From Poteriospumella lacustris (taxonomy: Eukaryota; Sar; Chrysophyceae; Chromulinales; Dinobryaceae), in NCBI GenBank assembly GCA_008000375.1, contig SMOI01000089.1:51850-115849 (forward strand): a stretch of DNA of 64,000 nt. The letters are read 5' to 3'. The notes beneath the pieces are model-generated. The model had not been told where the DNA came from, did not search any database, and worked only from the letters and a program-made list of their open reading frames with translations. A program made the translations under genes and the position numbers. Shown piece by piece: positions 26,201-31,886 of the stretch (positions are counted from its first letter, which is position 1; every line of letters begins with the position of its first letter).

Positions 26201-26514
26201 CTTGTAGGAGGATTTCTTGTAACTTGGACAATAATAGCTCGTGCACGTCTGGTCGCGCATGCGCGAATTGTCTGCATCAAAAGAGCGATTCGATTTTTGC
26301 TCTTCAGGTACGTGTTTTTGATCAGGAAGACCTTTCCATTCTCATTGGAAAAGCTGTCTTCAGCAGGATCCACAACGCACTTGCTGATGTTAGCTTCAAA
26401 CAGAAGTCCATTGCAAGGGGTTGTAGGAGAGAGCTGAATCAGCTTTCTCGGATGACTTCCTTCTTTGGATATCCCAAGGATATCTGCTTCAAGCAGGAAA
26501 AGCTTCAACACCAT
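8287..26514 (-). CDS. RNF213-like giant AAA ATPase with vWA domain, fused to three CbxX/CfxQ-type AAA modules
   Basis: An uninterrupted 6075-codon frame begins at the ATG at 26514; an in-frame TAA lies a few codons upstream. Residues 1-1500 are helical with no domain recognised. A P-loop (G-P-P-C-S-G-K-T) is near 1523. A vWA domain (about 1695-1890) has a complete MIDAS (D-V-S-G-S, G-G-T-S, T-D-G). Two RNF213-family AAA units follow. One has G-E-T-G-V-S-K-T near 2105 and F-F-D-E-I-N-T-S-S near 2300. The other has G-P-P-G-S-S-K-T near 2588, M-D-E-A-G-L-P-E-E near 2666 and the family's N-R-F-E-K near 3026. No RING or RZ zinc finger is visible. A Gly/Arg-rich linker (about 4640-4685) leads to three CbxX-type modules with intact Walker A/B pairs near 5103, 5365 and 5625. 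A Pro/acidic linker and a C-terminal C-P-A-G-F-x-W...C-x-G-G-S-H tail complete the protein. RNF213 is a dynein-like ubiquitin ligase acting at lipid droplets and in cell-autonomous immunity. Without a RING, ligase activity here is uncertain. Confidence 0.85.
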   Translation of the reverse strand: MVLKLFLLEADILGISKEGSHPRKLIQLSPTTPCNGLLFEANISKCVVDPAEDSFSNENGKVFLIKNTYLKSKNRIALLMQTIRACATRRARAIIVQVTRNPPTSWTIGDFVEAVLTLGESNSPNMKWIQFLGLCPELQELSHLRIPVCFMMEIPFDLLVSNPASFIQARPSETYIDGKKYDPPPLSRLLGDILSSNLPLLDIERKFDKVLLGSEYIGDWSHCQDALNHHCNKFNFPFMYSLSMRLGRKEGRNTSTSMHRAWALKYVYEFSFTASALEMMRWPSIENDCRDLEQELVKMLTNRDTSSDRRLSLFFFLRCSSSARAFQLPSWENLLNSMLSVEGVPNMITKVDRAREKLSQQLPTAFSPQDEVIALSVFTRSIEEIKHLQRLLLLSWSSPHRDQIHPLVEELVSREVKRMASRGASHLYDGWCDCSIVFVGSDPILSPTAITDIFRKEILRGSSKLFMDCIRHSRLSALLPFPDAMAHISEGKVDLVNAIDALDLFLERSAEDVHETILEVFQERFQSFAKEKKLGETLLLVAQHWRKKCVQRTMTRVLDTLEVVPLPSSATKIHTELVSAFSSVFLVDPGSDASFGRFVDVYIQRYLDSFSEHRNCSPYFASGTSRVSYETENKTVRFLGARVSMFLYKRCLLSEKLSDVDRFATMIVNPKEELDILSICSKYRAELSRAQFRDFEGAPALLKTVLAHESIRNYPLRTVQFLAGHIGNIEGVCRALQVPKIVLVVLVTTMEEVGQKCSWLTVEVKFITALLTRFPECRFFIERDLRCFQLKKDEIMCMSWSDFEVQLRALEDVVNRITLDNRKFFESFESDGSSVLYRHYHHQITTAALNEIGAIATAADAAVYINTMLSKIKGYMEAALEKPPVDEIIRISKALEDNDRKVDDEFKLLCNLILNQRDGQRVRSIVTEMNNVVKLFGLRQLLLSFALGWQGYGQACDTPTLQRLGFTCVTGDDYREMVSAAELIADAELLGSWKAHECQQYLSTILAAFHLSDSPEELTVLRRLLHLFAKLGSASKLWEFFEENDSYIADDGRGYSRIFVDKVDDFLGELDGEDLKILENFKTVAGWTTTVMALTKCPFAEIMSILKVSPTIVAHLGSDVRGIPFKLIETVQKDMDFITTLFQVGLSSLDSVLGQLRSIQAASCYRFDLRTGQLTLEYYDDKRKTFITWKDDQLQDFEQRLGFVQQEPKAALMNIPAKLQEIRSMKASLDVLCQLHRRGHPKVLESVWAFPVGDQAPSVFPPFPRKLGASTTKLQQQLQDWDQKIEQAMVDNSLLRLFSVEQLQRIASHIKANHVRQLTLSIIHVIAHSLGSWNALVAQVQGAAQRCTNARSDSDWLAVACLFFQTMGEFFKWQTFDAPLSTCATRIKCSTRQGDIIRLLCALFPNEPPLAHQLLWGHPAMAESTLCDFLRRASAFPSTCFVLIRSDALSPSNQQVLLRALLKDIHLQQNLSCIECGGSSNSLQAASWLSCAIAEDMCANVRENNILRKWIGQEAHDFTWIHGPPCSGKTHQLQKRIQQANTLIHLAVNEQMNWKDAIDKFQAVLQNESLERIDVVIQIHFGFFRPSEHESLRELLRDVDIFLFNLLVLRSLQSSDLTLLVNIPPMMAIRVTMEVSDDVVGAVRGRGEMLPVMNHVSAFVDASQCEFEPDANAMHVSKYLKAYESGTIDSLYKDQGSAVEQIAFALDVSGSMSGSRLDICKNELRKVFASQIPRDSCVRFVAFESTIRVDVASAPWSPRHKQQVESYLNSLWASGGTSMWTALLNVITTIGATKKKAIVVALTDGAAEDASLAGTVRSVLQSNPQIRILFIGVQLEPQYANIIRSHCIRSKEDELFLAGQSSDLSAAWTSVGERLTVSQQIEQAGESITPDECRRLLRKYMHLDSHHRSWTRLHQVFWIQYMYRRCGVLASSEKFNKNTHLKQFGSTTMAIMLEEVDRALENDFMVDWHSVRHEQMIYRKGVRFDDQGQQVEDYSWSLLATNPDDESDPVWKHRKELVGRLQMTIPTEQDLSRADRRVLDSYLAYGLGIPLNNLRSETSSSGRPFDFHLGSLQTLDEKKFVLTLDFVMKLLVINERVECGIPCIMEGETGVSKTALTQIYFHLKNGAKAPSKSMKALENTVRDLTKLKTDPTLQVLRTWTKMLGTFSDGELAKLSDDSRAWAVAVCSHPNLTMGKELLDHLAVDLSLNPLTHSMFQRFPLLEALTIPDRAADLLLWLVAELRRRRHEPHRSQWSFFPVNVHSAMTTTEFKAIVSDVSRIAQGIVDVGKAIESATHARAKLCIFFDEINTSSCMGLLKEIIIDRSCDGIPLPSNVVVLAACNPAREKLALYDNRKQEYGLDWVSGHYQVRPLPTSLALMKWDYGSLRPEQEREFISKRLRTVLSAETSNQYLISAFADIIFHAHSITRQLAAEYSGDILKFKNANVSSEELSRRANSVVSLRDILRVFKLLEYLLQAPAAIKQCLFNTTSVQEDDEKLTILLLVVAVVYYFRMGVDQSHAHLNFRSKFRVLLIERCRVRMDIEHVVTTAMQNVISQTTIEPGIACTRGLQENVFMVLVTLIANVPLMIIGPPGSSKTLAVTIVMENARGEFSKPSIYQAVPALKGCSYQCSRRSTSREFQEVFERAIKRQAKCIEDGNRAQFFVFMDEAGLPEEGKESLKVLHYYLEDHTKVAAKVGLVAISNHILDAAKSNRCAILMRSKPDHDELMQITEGCSGGEAFIRQLQCTITYQKPTDTLPVPLTIATVQDGKRNNLLDMVCRIFEACMHELPHPMFPHEQAPKEFIEFLGLRDYMHMIKLLKRMTAQRKVVTLPLLRECLERNMNGADKRYTKAVIDFFCLGMHSTEKLSLRNPLGLMFTSIEEQSMSSSPTGRYILVLDTTTNDSILRLVFNRLHGKQPPRLLKLSEFVGDSDLHKVQLISQVRWSTDRGDLVLLSNSESINESFYDLFNQHFRKSEEHTKQGTHIVYHANIAVGAHSRRCKVESGFTCIVHLTIDELRVAPAPFLNRFEKYQVTLGDVLQWELQQTPFLAQFKALPRCLGTVFHRVQALVRTIGRHAIVGFKKDQTLESAFLSVIQRWKSFDDVIEFIGGFATVTASSSTAAASAVAGSENMLLPLQEHFMEAVKSDLGTEFPVAAEHDLRSYLLTELNRSDSEASRPAQVMLGQALLHHVVSLLLDVAIPEAVLSVANHLPPLVIQNVLSPRKFQYHLEQECAPGSKSFVFTRTTPDIVRLQTVSGEQYLSFSNFHRETDFLAALEQFFTNRHRSLLVLIFDLSLVSTTQINFARYKVDANYAHDPETTRSKRVCFLLHATVADWLVQHPYDVTFHEEWSYRFVDGLHHDLFSLEWLRFALLPPTIETTSMEVETLLLSATAAWKDEAICEVSKCLTLDDQDASQALRSMQEMLALTTTDRSTLYEHVSSRFVSVWTSAAPDNDPAALFRYEITQKITAYVTGMHSGPLGAFVVDESKHMFFKYLQLALKHIITDCSSLMALEKCLQLRLNDGTTLLTNFLEALPTVPLSALRSPVKPTVIARLPTSCCFPRFQAIFTFLEAAASTILDQYATYEEDDVWERMLDEVAALPSVDPIASLVLVQHWTASEEVWQLYLNRYLKQVFPAIEIDSLPWRFIFNWFVSRVMEGYSGAMAQIHLSGKYFLDSLIFCSEVLNQSASYLDNADVTEIQSAVEAEDDSNLMSWLIEKAFQLLSSCNTWTDVMAWSPMAMGLRVNSGSLRGIDVLKIKLMAVAKIMTSLPVQESHQPAAVTVLHDLIKGLSSKTLAWNAIWTTIEQNQELPNDWKLQFLLSMLHAAPSTELGPFPWTSLVSMVSTDNRHPELLAPVLDQALVATRMKSKMTTEDKDIAQWLENATDDALDPLLQIPDATYLPRWLRPSETTYSPLVDAMYQVVSRWVRHFHAQEEVSTLARLFTTIKDLNQGYYRHTKKLVLSSVFHLMMHHWGVAICDGTALTTDPAAIDCFLVALDVMKQPQAWSAELRRILLTKVAGNQEALCTTVQGWVASGCSAGSQTLADRALLVCGTDLCAIVSQDVHFFEGHLSGNDVLQSWWKAQGSRLVPPAAYQWCTISNIDRWFSLIPLIFELYELLTDEIRGQPAISEETMKDLRFEEFVHRSVDVAGMANSTFLYLWAEIRAIIETLNSSLGRSFHESVTLWDLLSTQTPSEARNGLLYDVLVALLTMYRQVFPKALPPNVTTERIRQQGLKHLLEALPRVSHDDRVTQASTIAEVYDGCRAVVVKEHQQHVTVSEAKHAMWYTLIGRDGVLVTRLYQLALTASPALDVSLFPQRYCYFADRSNNLAASIATNSLSLLFHALDYFELKYVLRALDVVQVSMNNKGSTNHHNWSIREALLSYGHCTDLPSCVAFMGIDDADTSQQLLSLLLSDIPRLITFFQQRLTSEFYIFAGKPYDMKTAWSSEVEEALNTLATSKEGDTTHDLSDNARSLEALLAKHELFLSSRPNDDLVKRLAMQFKSEDDLLKAYPLLQDMTKVMEPLAGQHAIVCAHYVFLRLKLRVWGQMRPKRMTKRSWTWCLDASKDRSRGPAMTTLEMDHHQEALPWFLRVTDTTKTDAFAPDDELAEYNRHRERHASSIIRRFVRHLKRLKEQRREEMERRATTADGAGRGGGRGGGRGRGGRHGRSTPMGRSGTNTGRGGRGILGSAVVELERKRTVKNRLQELCQLPLTHASAMECETLLVEAEALLIPSPDLHPFVTAVTTFKERVATLKRELQHLQDRDTLAWNELERILTDMAALGIHADPEYCSGETLLQHAKDSLSQQATLLATTGEQLFEESYCQDLMALHETMQRIKLPMHQELVARVQQRAKDIDKFETIAQEHLQEAHVDLCIHALRGELPASFYLTTLSAEAQDALNLLSFQPRTSLMKTNVDRAIQRLREAPLNTEPMGALLLAASYASPTHIARYRAYAIESLRRFCDTLVDGHDSWSPLVALVLSRLSNDMTGACARLCDPNAFTALLSPQEKALLTPPPDTAATTSSASSSPSLDTITGQYERIKANNNGQSWDALDAIMQLIGLRSMKEHVLRAVESMCHVQKVPVASRVPQTYHFALLGNPGTGKSTVAKHLATLLHQLQIRSSATVVETTGEKLAQMSPTDASTLFDSALGGTLVIDEAYALNPKQGQSSGAIAMNLLDLAESKRSEISIIIIGYKDDMEKTLFQFNSGFARRFPYQITFDDYTDNELGTIFGQLLQSYHWTAASPKVVEVAARRVGRGRGWKSFGNAGDVRVLFEAAYQRAVARPASSLVMEIEDILGPPPTPENSPALRAALHDLDSITGLDAVKQRIYQLVDQAAINYQLELDGKKPVLTPLNAVFLGNPGTGKTTVAKIYGRILKGLGLLTDGTCEVKGPSDFMGSYVGETAKKTSQLLKMCKGRVLIVDEAYGFHGSSFGKEAIDTLVGLVHNAPGEDIAVVFIGYRTEMETMFREQNPGLARRFSLQTAFVFEDFDDMQLEDIALHALQQAGGITAPLDVLLALVKSVTVQRLAPNFGNAGTMVTAVQQALQRMITRDPAATTLTMIDVTGDQAVATDPLEYLSTLCKTEHIVQELRLLQAVIEQQRRDGVDTRGSLKNYLFLGNAGTGKTTVARAMANMLHALGLLSRNVVVTRTAQDLQAGYIGQTKDKVNAAMAEASGGVLFIDEAYTLGGSGHRSPYAQEAVDQLIALMTEPEHLGRTVVILAGYQQAMEDMIRHSNEGLRSRFTGRIEFPNWDADDCLRYIREACRKERRPLEAPAETLLQEALQGAVTHPSWSNARDCITMQKLLYNAFAVRNVQGRVTTNSYSVEDIHSTMDEWQRLRPAVVVIESTATVLPLPPPVAMPVPMASIPGPALPAPPARDRDQAMVAPHQAVPSDGDTLPSEVEEVDEEEDIVEETPFPGTDDPALIALEIACQEAGYDDNHQRRKELIHMLQRVLDGGVFPDDVIDVAMRLMAPASRAETITGLRPQVRRVLTGVEQAVAAEEAHLREVERIRDEEERRVFVETQARFQEQLRSMQLCPAGFTWRRCGDYWRCLGGSHCVSEAELEQLCL
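8294..12491 (-). repeat. Right arm of large inverted duplication (intact copy)
   Basis: Reverse-complement partner of 4033-7650. It covers the glycine/arginine-rich linker end, all three CbxX-type AAA modules and the C-terminal tail of the giant minus-strand gene. Being intact and embedded in the larger gene, it is probably the donor. Confidence 0.9.
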
Positions 26515-27311
26515 TCTCTCAACTAACGTTTTTATCGCTTATGACAATCGATTGTAGTTGTTACCAGCGGAAGTGTGTCTTGTTTTGTCTTGTGAATACG
26601 AATAGCAAGATTGGGATAGAAAGACTTGAAGGAATGAGGAATGATGAGGATAAAAAACAAAAAAAGAGGAAGCGGCGATGAAAGTGGGGACAAAGAAACA
26701 CACTCTCTATCTTTTTTATTGGTCACTATCTTTTTTCGCAAATGTACACAGCAGCGATTTTTAGCGATTTCAAGCCATCATCAAGTAAGTTCCCCACGTG
26801 CTGTTGCGTATTAGTGACAGAGCGATTAATAGCATGAGTGGGTCATCAGCGAGGCACTGTAGTCTTCCAATCTCTGGGTATTGTTTATATTCGCTCGTGC
26901 TCATACCTTTCTGCGAATCCTCGCCAAGCCGACATTGATGGTGAACGAACAAGAGGACGACTATCTCGACATGGAAACAAGGCGATCCTGTTCCTAGTGT
27001 CTCAGCGCACCGGGACATTAAGTCCCGGTTAAGACCGTACGAAGAAAGGTTAAGTCCGTACGCCGTAGGCTACAGACGATGGTGATCCGCATAGTCGAAG
27101 ATATAGGAGGAGTAGGCAATGAGGTTGGGGTGGGGCGGCAGTTGTAGGGGCGGGGCGCTGGCAATAAACCACAAACAACTTCTTTCAGAAGTTGCACACG
27201 CAAGATGGACGAATAAGAAGCTTGGGTGGTTACATTCGATTTTTTACACACTTCTTGACAAGGATGACGGAACTCACAGGTCCGCATGGATATTCTTCCT
27301 GTCACCCGCCT
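26515..27311. other. Intergenic region: promoter side of the giant gene, 3' side of the UBTD homologue
   Basis: About 0.8 kb. It contains short A/T-rich stretches (26640-26740) and a small palindromic element near 27005-27030 (CCGGGACATTAAGTCCCGG), followed by two GTCCGTACG/GACCGTACG-like boxes near 27030-27065. No coding frame has recognisable features. The boxes could be regulatory, but no known site is identified. Confidence 0.4.
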
Positions 27312-28388
27312 TTACACGGGCTTCAAAAAGACTTGTACCACTTTCGTTTCGTCAAACTTCGCATCACCAAGTTTCTGAACAAAAGAAACAAACAGACAGC
27401 GAGATGAGATTTCAATGATCAACGGAACAAACGAACGACAAGAACCGATACAGACACAGATACACCTACCAAGTTGTCCGGCAGCTGTTTGCCCATATAA
27501 ATGATTCGTTGTCGAGCCGCCGTAATTCCTTGTAATGCTGGATTCTCTGCAGGCCCTTGTTCCACTAAATGATGCTTTAGGTGGGCAATTGTGCCGTTTG
27601 ATCCAATCGTAACATTCAAGTTGTGGTCTCCTAAGCAAAAACACACACAGGGAATACAAACCGACCATTAACCATCGCATCACATCGACACATACAACAG
27701 CAGTGCAGACATTAAAGAACTGACCTGGATTTACTCGTACACGTAATCTCAGAGGCGTTCCACCGGGCGCTGGTGGCAAAGGGGCGCCATTGGCGGAGGT
27801 GGCTGTCGTCAACACGCCTTTCCCACTGCCACTTCCTGTACCATTGCCCTCACCGCCAGCGCCACTGCTACTCGGAACTTGCATGACCGGCTGCGTCACC
27901 AATTCCATTGGGCGGGTATATGCATATTGCGGTACTTTATACTGTTGTCCACGCTCGTCGTAGACGATTTCCATGGTGCCGTTCGGCGTAATCAAACTGG
28001 CTGCATCTATAATCGCATTTGCCAAGCCCACATCTTCTTCCAACAATGCTTCACAGGCGGACCGAATCGTTTGCCACATTTGATGATTGCCTTCTACTCG
28101 GGTCGTCCAAAATTCTGTTCGCATATTATTCAACTCGCCCTACACAAATATACACCCAAGCGAACGTTAATTAACTACAGACGGCGGTTGAGAAGTGCCC
28201 ATTGGAAGGCGGCGATTCCATACCTGTGTGATCGGTGCACCGTGACGAAAAGGGAGGGGTAACGTCACGGGTTGAGAAGCCATTGGCGTATTCACAGCGG
28301 TGGGAGCTCGTCGAGGTTGCGGACTGCTGGCGACGGCCGGCGTTCGGATATTAGAAACTGCATTCGCATTGCTGGCTCCGCATCCCAT
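27312..28388 (-). CDS. UBTD1/2-type ubiquitin domain-containing protein
   Basis: Four exons reconstructed in phase: 28388-28179, 28139-27725, 27630-27470 and 27374-27312; 282 residues. The N-terminus M-G-C-G-A-S is a good N-myristoylation plus palmitoylation signal, as in animal UBTD proteins. The UBTD N-terminal domain is seen from L-P-L-P-F-R-H-G (about residue 43) through M-R-T-E-F-W, A-I-I-D-A-A-S-L, P-N-G-T-M and Y-D-E-R-G. After a Gly/Ser linker a ubiquitin-like fold follows (about 205-282: V-T-I-G-S-N-G-T, I-Y-M-G-K-Q-L, ending V-V-Q-V-F-L-K). No C-terminal di-glycine is present, so it is not a conjugated modifier. Family members bind ubiquitin-pathway enzymes at membranes. The first intron is only 39 bp. 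Confidence 0.9.
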
Positions 28389-28876
28389 TTTGATAACAAT
28401 TGGGATCAACCTTCAACAAAAAAAAAAAAAGGTTCGATGGAAGCGGGCAAATTTTGTGCTCAGGGTGTTCCTCAATAGTAATTATTTGCTTTTGTTGTTG
28501 TTGTTGGTGCGGCAAAAGTGGAGTTGAAAAAACCGAAGTCACCGCCACTCCCCACTGCACTGTCGTCACCAAAACGTTGGGTGAGCCTTCAGACAAGGAT
28601 GACGGTTTGCCGATGTCCGTCGGTATGGTAGAAGTAGAGGATGTATGTACAATAATGGCCATTGATCATGCAATGAACATGCAATGTATGATGGCCTCAT
28701 GTTGTACGAGCACGCATTGAAGTACAGTAACAGGGTTGAGGCGTGGTTTGGGGGTTAGTTTAGTTCTTATTCACGGCAATATTTTCTGTGAACTCGAAAG
28801 TCATTGCCAGATGTGTAACCTGCTTTCCCCAGAAACAGAAATCGTGACAAAGGCGCCCACTGATATATGCCTTGGC
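28389..28876. other. Intergenic between UBTD homologue and glycosyltransferase
   Basis: About 0.49 kb between two minus-strand genes, so it should hold the 3' UTR of the glycosyltransferase and the promoter of the UBTD gene. A 12-bp A-run lies at about 28420-28431, close to the UBTD start. Open frames are short and unsupported. Confidence 0.5.
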
Positions 28877-30307
28877 TTATGGGATTCGCGTATACTGTTG
28901 ACGTGATCGATCATCTTTGTCAGGTGTCATGTGCATACCCATACGATTGCGACAGGTTTGAAAAGATTGCACTTTGTCCTCATGTGTCCATTGTTGGACA
29001 GGTTTCTTGGCGGGGCTCTGTTCAATAGCATACTTGGCATAATAATCATCATACCCAAAATATGCCATACGAAAGACATGACCCAGAAACGATGGTCCCA
29101 AGGCGCTATACAGGTCTTCGGGCCCACCTAAATTCTTCCGCATCATACAGATGCCCCTACATTCGTTCGTACACAGTCAAGAGATCACTCGATATCCACA
29201 CACACACAAGAGAAACAAGGCTATTTCTACCTACCGGACTTGCGACATGGTCAAATGCAACACCATTTTCCGACTGATCACCTTGAACATGTATGAGGCA
29301 TCCTGCGCTTGGGTCCGTTCAAACGTGAAGCGTTTGGCTTCGTGATCGTATTGGGCATACCAAATGAACCCGGTCGTGGCGGCCGCGGTAGCTGAGGCAG
29401 CGGCTGCTGTTCCTGTTACCGCCGTCTTCGATATCGTATGCGCATCGTCAGCAAACATCATTTGCAACGATGTGTAGATAGGATTCGCTGTAGATCCGGA
29501 TAGGCCGGGCGGAATAAAGATACCACACGTGATCGCCTCAGCCAACAACGACGTTTGGAACCCATACGATATGGGAGACAATCGCGACTGCTCTACGTGA
29601 ATCAAATCTGGATACAATGTCGCTAACCGATACGGAACGACGGATGAATCATGATCGAACGACGCGGGATTGAATCGTTGGTACTCCTGTTGCCACAACT
29701 GCAAGAAACTCGCATTGGGCGCGGCCAGTAGCACGCCATTGTTCATTCGCTTGGGTTTCGTTTCATCGAGATTGACAATATTGTCAAAGGCAATCGTGAA
29801 CTCGTGCTGATATAGTTCCTGCAATGGACGCAGAACGTAGGCGTCGGTGTCCAAGTATACACCACCTTGTTCCAGCAACAACTTCATGCGGGCGAAATCA
29901 CTGCGATGTGCTTTATTCGTCGCTTGTAACTCTGGTTTGTTCGGAGGATGCAATGGGAACGTCAAATAATGCCATTCAATGGACTTATTGTGGAGGAAAT
30001 GCACCATTTCCGATTCCCATGTTCCCGGTTTGGCATTGTATTGCCAACCATCCCATTGTCCTTTTCGAAATCTTCCTTCGTCCATGACCCACAAGTAGTG
30101 ATGTCGTGGCTTCAGAAACCGTTGTACACATAAAAGCGATAAAAACAAAAAGAAATTAGGAGAAGCGTAATCATACGTTTGATGAACGATGTCTGGAACA
30201 ATAGATGGACTCATTGGTGTGTTCTTGGATGCTTCAGTACAACTGACAGCCGTCAGCCCCATGAAGATGCACTGCAGCAATACCCAAGTCATCGATTTCC
30301 CTCTCAT
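28877..30307 (-). CDS. DXD-motif glycosyltransferase (capsular/mannosyltransferase-like)
   Basis: Exon 1 is 30307-29235 and exon 2 is 29156-28877, with a 78-bp intron (GTAGGT...TAG) and matching phase; 450 residues. A short hydrophobic segment at residues 7-22 suggests a signal or type II anchor, consistent with Golgi or ER lumen. The family signature is clear: I-V-H-Q-T near residue 38, then R-S-D-F-A-R-M-K-L-L-L-E-Q-G-G-V-Y-L-D-T-D around 137-157, where the D-x-D binds the nucleotide sugar with a metal ion. This matches the Gly_transf_sug family (OCH1/capsular type). An Ala/Thr-rich insert lies near residue 300. Donor and acceptor cannot be told from sequence. The exon 2 tail is hydrophilic and not recognised. 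Confidence 0.85.
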
Positions 30308-30882
30308 GGTCGAATTAAGCTGCCTGTGTTAGTCTGTGAAAGTTGACGAAGGACAAGGCCAGGACTCAACCACAACAATCTTGCAACGGGGAAACAAAAC
30401 GTGGTTTTTCAAACGCGCAAGACCCGTTTTCCCACAACTCTCCCGACGCTCGTATTGTATGGCGGGGAAAACAATCCAAAGCTGTTCCTTCAACGATTAT
30501 AATGGATTACATACCACTTCCATTCTTGCATTGCTGCAAAGGCACTACCATGGATCGTGAGTATGGACATTTGTTCCTGATCATTACTGTTGCAGTAATC
30601 ATTGTTGTGATGCAGTTATGTACACGGCGTGACGAACGTACCATTTGAGACCTGCCATCTACTGCAGAGACCTTCTTCCAAACAATCCAAATTCAAACGC
30701 ACACCCCAGGCAGACCTGAGCTGGCTCCTTGCTTGCCATCAAATGAACCTATCTTTCCCCTATGTCACACACGTTTGACGAAAATAATCTCTTTGGTGAG
30801 AGCACTTCCGTCTGTTTGGATCACTCCTGGCATCTTTCGACTCGCTCATCTCTTTCGTTCCACTCACAAGTCTATCTTAGCC
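30308..30882. promoter_or_regulatory. Divergent intergenic region between glycosyltransferase and RPA3
   Basis: About 0.58 kb between genes transcribed away from each other, so it should carry both promoters. No TATA box or other named motif can be asserted. Open frames here are short and without support. Confidence 0.4.
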
Positions 30883-31300
30883 ATGGAGGTAAGAACATCC
30901 GTTCATTCGACAGTCCTTCTCCAATGTGAGCCCCATTTTCTTTTATCAATATATTCAATGATGCTTCATTCCACAGGGATACAATGTTGCAAACCGATGT
31001 GCTGGAAAGCAGCTGGCTGCTAACTATGGTCGCTTGGTGACGGTGATCGTATCACCCAGTGTGGGAGCACAGGGCGAACAAATATTCGTTACGACCGATG
31101 GTGTTCCGGTGTTCTTGAGCGTCCCCGCTGGTGAACGTTTCGAGACACAATATGCTCAAATTGAAGCGAAAGTAGCCAGTGTGAATCCCTTGCATTTGGA
31201 ATGCCGATCGGTGAATTTGATTTACGACGTCTTTGACGTCGACAACTACAACAAGGCGGTGGACTTGATGACGGGCAAGTACTCGTATTTGTTTGCGTAA
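30883..31300 (+). CDS. RPA3: Replication protein A 14-kDa subunit (RPA3) homologue
   Basis: Exon 1 is only ATG GAG (30883-30888); an 88-bp intron (GTAAGA...CACAG) follows, and exon 2 is 30977-31300; 109 residues. The small OB-fold architecture fits: an N-terminal helix region N-R-C-A-G-K-Q-L, beta strands V-T-V-I-V-S-P and I-F-V-T-T-D, and the diagnostic C-terminal helix D-N-Y-N-K-A-V-D-L-M ending in Y-S-Y-L-F. Plant and animal RPA3 have the same F/L-x-x-Y-N-x-x-x-x-L end that packs into the RPA trimer core. Its role would be in single-stranded DNA binding during replication and repair. Length is normal for the family. The tiny first exon means automated gene calls could miss the start. Confidence 0.75.
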
Positions 31301-31886
31301 TCTTGAAGATCGAGGTCTACTTCTACTACTACTGCGACTGATCATGAGTCGAAGTAGTCTCTAGTCTCTGTTGGTTTGGGTCGGTGGAGAAGAACATTGC
31401 TCGTCCAGTCACAGCGTCTGCTTTTTTGAATATGGTTTCGGGACTTGTGAACCACACACGACTGTCCGGAGACTTGTTGTTGTAAATAATTGAGACAAAG
31501 TAAATAGTGCTCGTTGGACAGTCCTTTCTTATCCGATGTCGAGGCGTTGTATTGTTGATATGTGTTATCAAGCAATTGCCGGTAGTGCGGGCAACCAGAC
31601 GAGGACGGGAGAGGCGGCAAGGGCCGCTTTTAACGTCCTCCTGCACGCCCAACAAGCACATTATGTATAAAGCTACTGCGCCAACGGAGGCAGGTAGCGA
31701 TGACGGTCTATGGGAAGAGGTGGGGTAGAGGTAATACGCAGAGCACACAGTTACAACAACGAACGAAACAGAAGGCCGTGACGAGCTACACGTCTAGAGT
31801 ATGCAATACCGTCTTCTACACTCTGCTACTCACAAACTCACTCACACATACACACAAAAACTCAAAGACGAAACCCAACCACCGGT
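31301..31886. other. Intergenic between convergent RPA3 and coiled-coil gene
   Basis: About 0.59 kb between two 3' ends. Several overlapping open frames lie on both strands with no recognisable composition. It should contain both 3' UTRs. Confidence 0.5.

Noticed and set aside
31034-31300. Profilin as identity of the 30.9-kb gene
   Set aside because: Size fits, but the C-terminal N-Y-N-K-A-V...Y-S-Y-L-F pattern and beta-strand layout match RPA3, and profilin signature residues are missing.
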